Assembly (NCBI GenBank): GCA_910890315.1
Contig: CAJVGD010000013.1
Location: 992,001 to 1,056,000 of the forward strand
Direction of reading: 5' to 3'
Origin: Serendipita indica DSM 11827
Taxonomy: Eukaryota > Basidiomycota > Agaricomycetes > Sebacinales > Serendipitaceae
Length of the DNA stretch: 64,000 bases
Part shown: positions 35,815 through 46,084 of the stretch, piece after piece
Numbering within the stretch: position 1 is the stretch's first letter
Layout of the letters: each line of letters begins with the position of its first letter
Notes under the pieces: model-generated
The model's database searches: none
Told to the model about the DNA's origin: nothing
What the model saw: only the letters and a program-made list of their open reading frames with translations
Made by a program: the position numbers and the translations under genes

Positions 35815-37305
35815 ATGAACTATCGACCAGGAGACATTGATTCTCGCCGACTTATCAAGCTCCACAAGGAGTATATCTCAGACGTCTGTTTCAACTGGGC
35901 TCGGTAGAAGCAGTGTTCTCATTGTCCATCAGATCTCGAGTACAAACTATCCTGGTGTCTACCCGGATGAAGACAACAGCTGGGACTTGGTTGATTTCAA
36001 AAAGGTTCGCGCACCGAAAAAGTTATCTACGGTCGTTTGACGTTGGGTTTAGCATGTGAAACTCGAATTCCAATACGTTGAGGAGGAGAGAATGAGTTTG
36101 ACTTGGTCGGCATTGATACCTCTATCGCAAATGCCTTTCGTAGGATCATAATCTCAGAGGTGCGTTTCCGCCGCATACGGGGCCTTTCTGACAGTGTACC
36201 AGGTACCCACGGTGGCTATAGAACGTGTCTATGTCTACGACAACACGTCTGTGATCCAAGACGAAGTACTCTCTCATCGTCTGGGGCTCATCCCTCTTCG
36301 GATCGACCCGCGCATGCTAGAAGACGCGCCACAAAACTATCAAGACGATTCAACAGACAGAAACACCATGGTCTTCTCTTTGGACGTCACATGTGCTGAC
36401 CGGGACGGCGTACGGCCAGGCACGACAGATCCAGAAAAATTGTACATCAATTCCAGCGGTAGGTGCAAATGATTTTGAATCCCCTCATCATATATTAAAC
36501 TCTATCGTTTCTCAGTATACGCCAAGGACCTTCAATGGGTCCCTCAAGGCGAACAGGAGACGATATTCGCATCAGATCCACCACGTGCGGCAAATCCTAA
36601 CATTCTCATCGCGAAGCTTCGACCAGAGCAATCGATTCATCTTGAGATGCACGCTGTCAAATCTATTGGTCGTGACCACACAAAGTTTAGCCCAGTGGGC
36701 ACTGCTTTCTACCGCCTGATGCCACATATTCAATTGCTCAAGCCTGGTGACAGGTATGTAGATCTATCGATTTGCTATACAGGTGTACCAACCCCAGCTA
36801 GGTACGATGAAGAGAGCAGAAAAGTGGATAAACTGGAAATGGCGGATCAGGAACAAGCAAAGAGGTTCCAAGATGCATTTTCAGAGGGGGTGATCGAAGT
36901 CAAGAAGGAGCGCGGTACGTGACTTACAACCTAGCAGTCATGTACATGCTGATTGTCGCAGGCAAGTATTACGTACGCGTCAAAGCTCCACGAAGAGACA
37001 ATGTTACACGACGGATACTCGAACTCCGAGAATTCGATGGCATGGTCCGCTTAGGACGCGTGCGCGATTGGTTCATCTGTACGTTTCTACTGCTTGTTTG
37101 TGAAGGTAGAACATTGACGAAATGCCCAGATACAATCGAGTCCACGGGACAGTATCCCGCAGTCGATATCTTCCCCGTAGCGTTGGGAGTATTCAAGAGC
37201 AAGATACGCACACTGAAAGCGGAGGCGGAGAAGTTGCGGCGAGAATGGGAGGGTTCTAGAGAAGAGAGATCACCAGATCCTGACAAGGATGTCGAGATGG
37301 AGTAG
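35815..37305 (+). CDS. RPC40: RNA polymerase I and III subunit AC40
   Basis: This is the alpha-like subunit shared by RNA polymerases I and III, which pairs with AC19 to seed assembly. It starts MNYRPGDIDSRRL at 35815. Landmarks are the alpha motif DTSIANAFRRIIISEVPTVA, then IERVYVYDNTSVIQDEVLSH, then RLGLIPLRIDPR, then KLRPEQSIHLEMHAVKSIGR and HTKFSPVGTAFYRLMP. The C-terminal dimerisation part is NVTRRILELREFDGMVRLGR to KSKIRTLKAEAEKL, with an acidic tail ending DVEME. Six or so introns are each about 50 nt, one exactly at the SEV|PTV border. It differs from Rpb3 in lacking a zinc-loop CxxC cluster. Confidence 0.92.
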
Positions 37306-37373
37306 TTTGTATCTGTGATTATAACCGAAGTAAATACCATGCCGATGTATCCTATTCCAAGCAAAACCAAGAA

Positions 37374-38434
37374 TCAAGACGTCGTTGGGTTGACCGTTGA
37401 GGCCGCCTTAGCGTATCGTTTTTTATACTCTGCTGGCGTTTCTCCTGTGACACCCTTCTCCCACATTCCCCTTTTCGCTTTCCTGGACAGGGGTTGATGC
37501 AAAGTTCGGGTCACAAAGTAAAGATACGCACTGAGCGGCCGTTTGCACAGATAGAAAATGTTCCTTTCCCCACTTGCCGTAAACCGCGTTGGATTGCTCG
37601 TAGACGCAGGCCCATCCGGCTTTGAGCATCTCGAGCGAGACGCATTTCTTGCGGAAAGGAATCCAGGAGCGTATCATTGGTATGGCCACCTATACTGGCT
37701 ATCAGTGACAGAGGAATTGGGAAGAGATAGAAGCATACAGTGCGCCCATATTGATCCCGGAGAATGAGTTGGCACCAGACGCGTTTGCCCTCGACGGTAC
37801 TCTTGAGCCATTGGAGTGCTTCGGCGGAGTATGGTTGCGCGTCTTTCCCGAAATGTGCCGCCTACATCGATGTCAATTGCCGACGCTTGCGAGATTGAAA
37901 TACGAGTATACTTCTGGTGCATCCACTCCAGCCATCCGAATATGCAGCGTTTGGTCCTTTAGGTCTACAGGAAAGATTAAAAACATACAAACCAAGCCAT
38001 GGGCTTACCTTTTCCCGATGGAATCGAACGAAACTTGAGGGGCCATCGCCATCCAATACTAGGAGTATGGAACAGCCTAAAGTTGTCCGCATCACCAACG
38101 CTACACGTTGTCAGTGTTTGTCCTTTATCGTGGTAAGAGACAAAACTGACCTCGTCACGATACCCGTGATCCATCTCCGCCTATTAAAGTCCTCCGCTGT
38201 GACAAACTGCGAGTTTGGGATTCGCTTCATGTGACGTTTATATACCCACACTCCAGCGACCGTCAACAAAGAGGACCCGACGATTGCGATGCCGAGTTTT
38301 GCGTTATCCGGCAAGCTAGACCAGGAAGATTTCAATGGTTGAAGTTCCTTTTGAGTGGTTTCATATCGGGAATGTAGAAATTGCTTCCATCGAGAACGCT
38401 CGGAGCTTGGAGGAGTCGAGGTGAAAGGCAACAT
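37374..38434 (-). CDS. LCL3: Lcl3-type staphylococcal nuclease-like endonuclease
   Basis: Lcl3 is a mitochondrial or peripheral-membrane endonuclease with an SNase fold. The protein starts [15 protein letters not shown] at 38434. One membrane helix, [20 protein letters not shown], precedes KRHMKRIP. The nuclease body is split over several exons: [20 protein letters not shown], then [20 protein letters not shown] with the Arg and the Asp/Glu pair of the SNase active site, then [28 protein letters not shown] and [20 protein letters not shown]. The C-terminus ([20 protein letters not shown]) ends NPTTS at TGA 37376-37374. The final exon lies in a different frame from the open frame above it. It is head to head with ARPC5 across 67 bp. 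Confidence 0.88.
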
Positions 38435-38501
38435 TTGTGCCAAACAAGAGGAACACGTTGATTGACCGCCACTCCGACCACATTCCAGACTCTGAGGAGC
38501 A
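38435..38501. promoter_or_regulatory. 67-bp divergent gap, LCL3 and ARPC5
   Basis: The two ATGs point outwards and are separated by only 67 bp. The promoters or leaders must overlap one another or the opposing coding exon. No TATA or CCAAT box is seen in the gap. Confidence 0.4.
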
Positions 38502-39204
38502 ATGGCTACAAAGGATTTTAGAAAGATTAACATTGACCAATACGATGAGGATGTGCTGCTCGAAGAGGACCTCTATGACCACGATCCTCGAGATCCTGCC
38601 ACCGTCCTTGCAGAAACGAAACAAAAAGCTGCAGCCGTCAGAGGATTGATAGCAAAGTATGTCTACTTCCGCGTAATCATGGCTCGCGCCGAGATTCATG
38701 GGGGTCTAGGGGAGATATTGCAGGCGCTCTAAGCAGCGTGCTCGAGAATGCACCATATGGGCCTAAAGTAGACGATGCAAAGGTGTGTCTCCTCTTCGAT
38801 GTCGATATCGCTCTTCTAACTCGCTTGCCTGCTCGATTAGATTCTAAACCTGCAGACAATCTTACTGCTTCTCAACTCGACAAAGACAGCTGATATCCCC
38901 TCGACAATCAAAGCCCTCTCTTCAGACGCGCAAGACACGCTCATGAAGTACCTTTACAAGGCAATGGCCATGCCTGGGTACGCAGATGTCAACAGCAGCG
39001 CATTGCTTACTTGGCACGAGAAGGTTGGTTACATTTCCCTATTCCTTCTTCACTTAGCTTCATCCCATTCGCTTCGAGATGACAAGCCTCGCCTTCTGTC
39101 CCAATTCTGTGCATGTGAACGATACTGAGCAAGTTCCACAGTTGACAGATGCCGCGGGTATTGGGTGCATTACCCGCGTTATGACCGATCGGAGAACGGT
39201 GTAG
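38502..39204 (+). CDS. ARC15: Arp2/3 complex subunit 5 (p16-Arc)
   Basis: This is the smallest subunit of the actin-nucleating Arp2/3 complex, used in patch and endocytic actin. It starts MATKDFRKINIDQYDEDVLL and shows the family's acidic N-terminus. The next exons give VRGLIAKGDIAGALSSVLEN and ILNLQTILLLLNSTKTADIP, then DTLMKYLYKAMAMPGYADVN and ALLTWHEK. The last exon gives LTDAAGIGCITRVMTDRRTV, ending in the conserved R-[KR]-T-V, followed by TAG at 39202-39204. The length (about 150 residues) fits the family. Confidence 0.93.
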
Positions 39205-39328
39205 ACATCGCAAGTACATGAATGGACTGTATTTCGCGCATATAATGTGTGATAACACATGCAACAACACGCAGCCAACAGATCCCTTATACAAGCTGGG
39301 AATGCTCGCCGTCAATTCACTGCAGTTG

Positions 39329-41419
39329 TTAAAATTTCACTGCCTTGGTCAGACTTGGCACCCTAGTCCCAGCTGGATGGACCTGTACGCCATATCCATC
39401 GAGCTTTGCAGCTCCAGGTCTGTGAAGCTGAGCAGAACGACCGCCTTGGGTTTGCATACGCTGGAAGGCCGCGTCGGTGTCTACAGTAGCCGTGGCTCCT
39501 TTAGGGCGGTAGGTACCTGGGTGAGAAACTTTGGCTGCAACAGAGACCACCTTGATAAGCCCATTTTGCCTTCCACCAGCGGTTGGGGTCACTGAACCGG
39601 AAATCGTATTGGCCACCTGGATAGCGTGCGGAATATGCGTCATATTGGCTCGTGGAGTCGGGATGTTCGATGCCCGCGTCGGGCTTTTGCGGGTCTTCTG
39701 GGGGATTGACGATGTAAACGAGGGAGAGGGAGCTGCTGTATGAGTCGACGAGACCGGACAAGAACTTTGACGAGAAACAGAACACGAGCTAGGAAGGGAG
39801 GGGAGCTTCCACTAGACATGAATCAGTCAAATTCCGACCAGCTGTCCACTCAGGCGAAACTCACATTGAGACTCAAGATGGCACCGAATCTGCGCCGCGT
39901 TTTCTCAGTCGAAAAAGCAACATTTGGACGCCTTCGAGCTCCAGATGCGGACATGTTATTTTGGATCATGGCCGCAAGCGTTGGATGGACATTGAGGCGT
40001 TTCTCGCGAAGAGTTGGCCGGCGGCGAATTTGCATGCTCCTATTCCCCGTCTCCACGTCCTTTCCAATGCGCTCGATAACTTCTTGCCAGTCCATCGACC
40101 AGCGCCCGGATACCGTCGGGACCGGTAGCGTGTGCTTTGGAACAGGAATTGGGATAGCCTGACGCTTGGAAGACGCGCTCTTGGATTTCCATTTGAATCC
40201 GAAGAGGCGCTTTTTCAGCATCGGTATCTTTGACTAGGGGGGAGGTAAGCTTTAATGAGATAGAGGCCACACAGAACGCACGAACGAAGAGAGGCCAGTC
40301 TTGGATTGTGGCTTTGTCTCCTGAGCGAGAGCAGTCTCAAGCGGGAGCTGGGGATTTGGGGAACAGGAAAACCTTGATTTGAGATTCCCCTGGGATGGTG
40401 ACCAGAAGACCTACGTTATGTGAGATGATACCCGGTGGGAACATGTAGCTTACATTTGGTATTCCAAGTAGGTTGGACTGTAGGACGCGAGGTGAGAACT
40501 CAGGAGATTGCCTCGGAGTCATCGTGAATTTATATTTCAATTTAGAGTGCTGAACTAAACGGGGAATCCTACTGCCAGTCGAAGAAGGGAGTGCACGATA
40601 CTGATAGGGAGTTTCGATAGTTTCCTTGGCTGTCTGCCAATGTTGGGTCTTGAAGCGGGGTATCCGGGAGATGCGCTCAGATATTGGTATGGACTGGACT
40701 TTTTGCCGCTTCGGAGTGTCGCATCTGAGTTGAACAAGGCCAAGGGCGTTGAGGAGCTCGTACGATGCTGACGCCGATGGTGCGTTCGGAACAGGAGTTT
40801 CGATCCTCTGTAGAAGGTACCTTGAGTAGGTAGACGGAGACACAGTAGGCACTCCTACAGGGAGACCGCCATCTCCGTCTCCGGTGACGTCTATAGACGA
40901 TGAACTGGGAGTGAAGTTCTGTATATGATCATAGAATGATAACGGATGTTCCTCTACATGCATTCGTGGCGTGTGTAGAACTCGAGTAGATTTAGGCCGG
41001 CGATGCAAGTATGGCTTATGAAACTCGACAGGCGAGAAGTAGTCGGGGCCAGTCGACATGCTTGATGATGCACTGAGAGAGACAGTAAATGTCTCTGGAG
41101 ACGAATACGTAAAGGAAGATCTAGAGGCTGAGAGGCCAAGATGTTCCATTGTGCCGGATTCGTCTTCTACCTCGAGCCTAGAAAGAAGAGCACATGAGCG
41201 CACAAAGCCAGCGAAATAGTGTGCATAGACCAAGACACACCCAAGGTTTGGTCGGAGCGGGTCAGTGTCCACGGGGTCGTACAAACTGACACTGTCGGGA
41301 CTGGGGATCGCAGTGGCGTTGGGCGTAGAGGACGAGTTGCGCTTGGAAGGTGACGAAGAGAGCGTCCTGCGAAGCGCTGTAAGCTTGGAGTACTGGCTGC
41401 TGAGGGACACTGTCGACAT
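39329..41419 (-). CDS. Orphan serine-rich basic protein
   Basis: I do not recognise this gene. It starts MSTVSLSSQYSKLTALRRTL at 41419; the upstream in-frame codon is TTG. Several apparently separate frames join in phase through four GT-AG introns: one of 63 nt after RPNLG (near 41.2 kb), one of 43 nt after LLGIPN (near 40.45 kb), one after GLSSF (GTGCGT to CCCCTAG, near 40.25 kb) and one after AILSLN (GTGAGT to GTCTAG, near 39.8 kb). The product of about 600 residues is rich in Ser, Pro and Arg. It has patches such as MLKKRLFGFKWKSKSASSKR and a conserved-looking helical part WSMDWQEVIERIGKDV. No membrane helix or signal peptide is seen. It may be a lineage-specific nuclear or cortical scaffold; function unknown. 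Confidence 0.6.
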
Positions 41420-41714
41420 GATGGTAATGGCCGAGGACAAAGTTCACAAAGTCGACATTCATCCATTGTTCATACCTTGAAACACGGCCTGATTGTGCTA
41501 GAAAGTACAATAACACAAGAGAGATTGCAAGAAGTTGACGTATGCGCTGCCATTACGCTCACAGTTGCCATCTGTAATGGCCGACGATGAGCAGAAGAGA
41601 CCATCTAATTGAGATATTCATGGTTATTGCACGATTACATTGCCGAATAGCTTAGTTGAGATTCTCGTCGTCGATCCAAACCGACTGGAAACGGCGTTGC
41701 TGGCGAGCTTAGGG

Positions 41715-41956
41715 CTACCATTTACGCTTCATCTGCAAGAACGGGCTATAATTCGTAACAAAAAGAGTTTAAGTGTACTTACAGCAGACTGCACGCATTG
41801 CTTAAACGCCAGAAACTCCTTTTCACACATGTTCTTTCGAACATCCTGATAAGACGCAAGGACGCATTGACCATAATTTTTTGCAGCAGATGCACAAGTC
41901 ACAGTCGTCGCTGTTGCTAGTCGCTTCAAAGCGGGTGTTGGTTTGGTCGGGGCCAT
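41715..41956 (-). CDS. NDUFAF8: Twin CX9C complex I assembly factor, NDUFAF8-like
   Basis: A 63-residue protein begins MAPTKPTPALKRLATATTVT at 41956. It has two CX9C motifs, CASAAKNYGQC and CEKEFLAFKQC, which form two disulphide-linked helices in the mitochondrial intermembrane space after Mia40 import. Spacing and residues match human NDUFAF8 (YGRC then AREFEALRSC), which with NDUFAF5 helps build complex I. One 50-nt intron (41733-41782, GTAAGT to TGCAG) precedes a four-codon last exon, giving the family-like end MKRKW. The gene is too small for routine gene callers. Its presence predicts a true complex I in this organism. Confidence 0.85.
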
Positions 41957-42386
41957 CTTGTCTTCCACCGTCACCAGCCTTTCCGGCCATGAATCAAAGA
42001 AATATAAACTCTTGGCAGACTTCGCCGTCCTCTTGGAGTCCATGTCACATCTACGGGGGAATTTCGACCAAGTGACCACGCTTGCATCAGAGTTTCCGAG
42101 CCATTTCCAGTGAATGGCCGCAACAAACTAGCATCTCGCTCTGCGATTCGACCAACGCGCACCAATCGGCAGAGTCCCCGGCCCGTCGTGAAATCTACCA
42201 CTCAACCGGGCAATTCTAGAGAGCCATGGCTTCATTTTGGACGATGAGTGAGAGGCGAGACTCGTCAATTGTACTCAGGAGGGTTTCAAGATGTCAAACC
42301 GAGGGCTCTCTGGCACCAAGCGGGATGAAAAGGCCAAGGGAGGATTGACAACGCTTCCTTGAGAATCGGTACGTAGTCGGATTCAG

Positions 42387-42425
42387 CCAATGGTTCTTCC
42401 TAATCCACCTTGGCAGCGGTATAAA
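42387..42425 (+). promoter_or_regulatory. CCAAT and TATA boxes of the mannanase gene
   Basis: A CCAAT pentamer (42387-42391) and a TATAAA (42420-42425) lie 95 and 61 bp before the mannanase ATG at 42486. The order and spacing fit an inducible secreted-enzyme promoter. The remaining 41957-42386 shows no gene. Confidence 0.6.
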
Positions 42426-42485
42426 TCACTAGCTCCTCCCCAGCTTTGCGCCTCAGGGATCCCTCCCCTACCCTGGAACAGGACA

Positions 42486-44491
42486 ATGTTCGCCTCACTC
42501 CTTTCGCTCCTCACACTCCTTGCGACTACCAACCTGGCCTATGGGGCCGTATATGAAGCAGAGGATGGTACCCTTTCGGGAACAACAGTAGACACCGCGA
42601 CGAGTGGCTATAGTGGCACTGGCTATGTGACCGGCTTCACCGACTCTACTACTTCGCTCAGTATCACTGTCTCTGCCGGCTCCACTGGACTCTACGACTT
42701 TTCTGTCACGTACGCAGCTCCTTATGGAGAGAAGTATACTGCCGTCTCGTTGAACGGCTCTCCAAATGGAGAAATACACTTTACGGAAACGACAACATTC
42801 ACGACCGTTTCTGGTGGTCAGCTCTTGCTCAACGAAGGCCAAAACATCATCACGTTCAATACCAACTGGGGATGGTACTTTATTGACAAGATTGAACTCA
42901 ACCCTGCCGCTCCTCCAGCGCCTCACCAAGTTACCGGTGAGCTCACCAATCCTAATGCCAGTGCAGCAGCGAAGAACCTCATGGCCTACCTCGTTTCTCA
43001 ATACGGCAAACATCTACTCAGTGGACAGCAGGACCCAGCTTCATATGCGTAAGCACTTCTTATTCGCACTGTACTTCAATCTCATATGTGTAGCTGGGTT
43101 GAGACCAACATTGGAAAATCACCTGCCATTATCGGTCTGGATATGATGGACTACAGCCCCAGCCGTGTCGAGCATGGTACAACGTCTACCGCTGTCCAAG
43201 ATGCGGTCACCTACGACGGAAGAGACGCCATCGTAGCCTTTTGCTGGCATTGGAATGCCCCAACAGATCTCATTGATTCTACTGAATACCGTGCGTACCT
43301 CTTGTTCTTTGGTTCGTAATCGGTAGGGAATGCTAACCGCACATTTAGCATGGTGGAGAGGCTTTTATACACAAGGTACAACGTTTGATCTCGCGGCAGC
43401 ACTCGCGGACCCTCAAGGCGATAAATATGCACTTCTCATCAGAGACATGGACGCTATTGCCGAGAAACTCAAGACGTTGCAAAATGCTGGAATCCCGGTC
43501 CTATGGCGCCCACTTCACGAAGCAGAAGGCGGCTGGTTCTGGTGGGGACGAGACAAGAACCCAGAGCCCGCAAAGGCAAGTCTGGTGTCCACTTGTACTT
43601 TGCATATTCCTGACGCCTCATGCTATAGGCTCTCTGGCGCATCATGTACGATCGTTTTACCAACCATCATCAGCTCAATAATCTCATCTGGAACTGGAAC
43701 TCGGTTGCTACTGATTGGTAGGTTGAAGTTCGTTTACAATGCGGTATGTCTTATGACATACAGGTATCCAGGAGATGATGTCGTTGACATTCTCTCTTAC
43801 GATTCATACCCACCGACGACGGGTGACCATGGTGCCGTCAGTGGAGTTTACAGCAAACTCGTTGCGTTGGGTCAGGATAAAAAACTTGTTACGCTTTCCG
43901 AAGTCGGTGAAATCCCAGATCCGGATCTTCTGCAAGCCTATCACGCCGACTGGAGCTACTTCGTGACCTGGTATGCACTGTGATTTCACCATTTGCTCAA
44001 CCACTAATCAATCATAAGGAACGGTGACTACATTTCTGGTGGATCTCACAACTCGGTCGAATTTTTGAATAAGCTGTACAACTCCGACTACGTTTACAAT
44101 CTGGACGATATTGCGGGATGGAAGAACTTCTCTGGAATACCCACGACTTCTGCGAGTACCAGCATATCGTCCCCCACCAGCACCTCAAGCTCCTCGTCCA
44201 CGCCACCGTCAACGACGACGCCGACGTCAAGCAGCACTCTCCCATCATCCTCTACCACAAGTACCGCACCCGTGGCCACGCAATCTCAGTGGGGACAATG
44301 GTACGTTCACATGCTACCTCAAAACGACCACTCACACGGAAATATAGCGGAGGAACCTACTATACAGGGCCTACGCAGTGTGCGACGGGCCTGACTTGTG
44401 TACCGGTGGCTGCTCCGTAAGCATTGCATCTAGATCTACTCCTATGCTCATCTGAATTTATAGGTGGTACTATCAGTGCCTCAAGCAGTGA
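42486..44491 (+). CDS. Secreted CBM35-GH26-CBM1 beta-mannanase
   Basis: The enzyme cuts beta-1,4-mannan in plant cell walls outside the cell. MFASLLSLLTLLATTNLAYG is the signal peptide. A CBM35 module follows (from VYEAEDGTLSGTT to GWYFIDKIELNP). The GH26 domain then has LLSGQQDP, IIGLDMMDYSPSR, the acid/base Glu in VLWRPLHEAEGGWFWWG, LIWNWNS, VVDILSYDSYPP and the nucleophile Glu in VTLSEVGEIPD. A linker of Ser, Thr and Pro (about 45 residues) leads to a C-terminal CBM1 with the usual QSQWGQCGGTYYTGPTQC and final WYYQCLKQ, a cellulose binder. Seven short introns break the gene. The triple architecture suggests targeting to mannan bound to cellulose, as in wood or litter. No sign of damage. 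Confidence 0.92.
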
Positions 44492-44687
44492 ACACTAGTG
44501 CGATATTCATCTCTGTGTCCAACTTTTCGAGACAATTAACTCACATTCCTTTCACCCTATGTCAATAAGAAAGCTATTTATTAAGAAAGTATGAGCATAG
44601 TGTACTGCTAAGTTCCAGCCCCGGATTCAGAATGTAATTAAGGCGCATAGCGCATAGAGAGGTACACAGCTGATCGTAAGCGAGCGA

Positions 44688-46078
44688 TTAGAGATCCCAG
44701 GGTCCAATGATGGGTCGACTGGCTGGATTTTCCTTTTTCACAATATTCCTCGTCTCCGCGAACCCTAGTGAATCATTCCCAAGTCTGTTCCTGGTGCCAA
44801 TAAAGGATGGCTCCCAGAATTTGCACGGTCTCGATTCCTTCCTGACTACCGGATGGACGACATTAAATGGTTTCCGAACCATGTTATTATCGCACTCCAC
44901 TGGACGACACACAGCTGGCGGTTGGTTATCGTCACCTTCGACATTCATGTCCTGGATAAGCCAAATAGCAACATCTGGCAAACCTCGGGCGTAATCCACC
45001 CAATCATCATCCTCGCGCTGAGGATAAAGAGACCGTAGCGCGACAGGCGAAGCGTCTTCAAGGACTAGTCGATGGATCAACACTTCCTCGAGCGATGGGA
45101 ACTGCCAAGCAAGGTGCGTCACGCCAATTTGTTCCGCTGCTTCTATACGAGACAGCCAGAGTGTGCACGGTTGGCAATGTTGATTATACTCGGGCGACGT
45201 ATGGTGGTGCGGAGTGTACGAAAAGCCCTGGGTCGTGAAACTCAGGTTCATTCTCTTGATGGATGGTCGATACAATGTCTTGAGGTGAGGTAGCGGCGGG
45301 AAAAGAAGAAGGGTCTCTGCATTCATCTGCCAAAATTGAGCCAGGAAAAGGACAAGAACAGCGGACATACACCTTGTAAAGTTCTGGATCGCTGACAAGT
45401 GCCAAGGACGTGATTTTGGAGAAGAGTCTGAGTAGAACCGCGAGTCCGCTCTCGTTCTGAGGGGTCACCTCAATCGACAGGTGAGTGACGGATTGCATTA
45501 TAACAGAATGATTTGAATGAATTGCGCTTTCCAGCTTTTGAGAGATCCGAATCCGAGTAAGAATCAAATGAGTGACCGAAGGAAACTGGGCATCAAGAGC
45601 TTTGAGGGAGAATAATATCGGGACAGAATCAACGTGAAGCTGCCTGTTCTTCTTGTCAGTATAATCAAAGATACAGGAAGGGGTTAACCTACCGGGTATA
45701 GGTTTTCCTCAGCAAGCGCAGCTCGCAAGAGTTCCCATCAGCGACCTCTCTTTCGCCGGAGACCCTATACCGAAAGTAGAGGTAAATCCCACCAATACTT
45801 GCTAACCGACGATTAACGAGGCGAATATTGCTCAACGTCGAGGACCAGCCATTTTGGTTGGGTGTCACGAGACTAACGACCGCATTTCCAATGATGTGCC
45901 GTATTATTTGATCTAGAGTTTCATTAGGAAGAGCTAAAGGCTCATAGAAGATGAAAGTGCTGGATGGAATGGGGTTCAGGCGAAAGCGGAGGAAGGCAAG
46001 CCTCTCTCGCTGCCTCCTCGTGGGCCAATGCAAAGTCTCAGAGGCGAGGTCATAACTGTGAAATTTTATACACATCAT
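44688..46078 (-). CDS. F-box-like protein, tandem behind TFC3
   Basis: The protein starts MMCIKFHSYDLASETLHW at 46078. An F-box-like helix (YEPLALPNETLDQIIRHIIG) with a following NIRLVNRRLASIGGIYLYFR suits the F-box family of basidiomycetes. Later exons give weak leucine-rich regularity (SVTHLILTRIRISQKLESAI, SVTHLSIEVTPQNESGLAVL). The C-terminal frame runs to TAA 44690-44688. Its putative start codon lies only 6 bp after the stop codon of TFC3 on the same strand, so its promoter or leader must lie within the TFC3 gene or the two share a transcript. The N-terminal part before the F-box is unlike known proteins. F-box proteins recruit substrates to SCF ligases. Confidence 0.55.
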
Positions 46079-46084
46079 GACGAG

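Noticed and set aside
40040-40270. Separate small minus-strand gene beginning MASISLKLTSP
   Set aside because: The start region is an intron of the serine-rich orphan gene; the reading in the neighbouring frame splices better.
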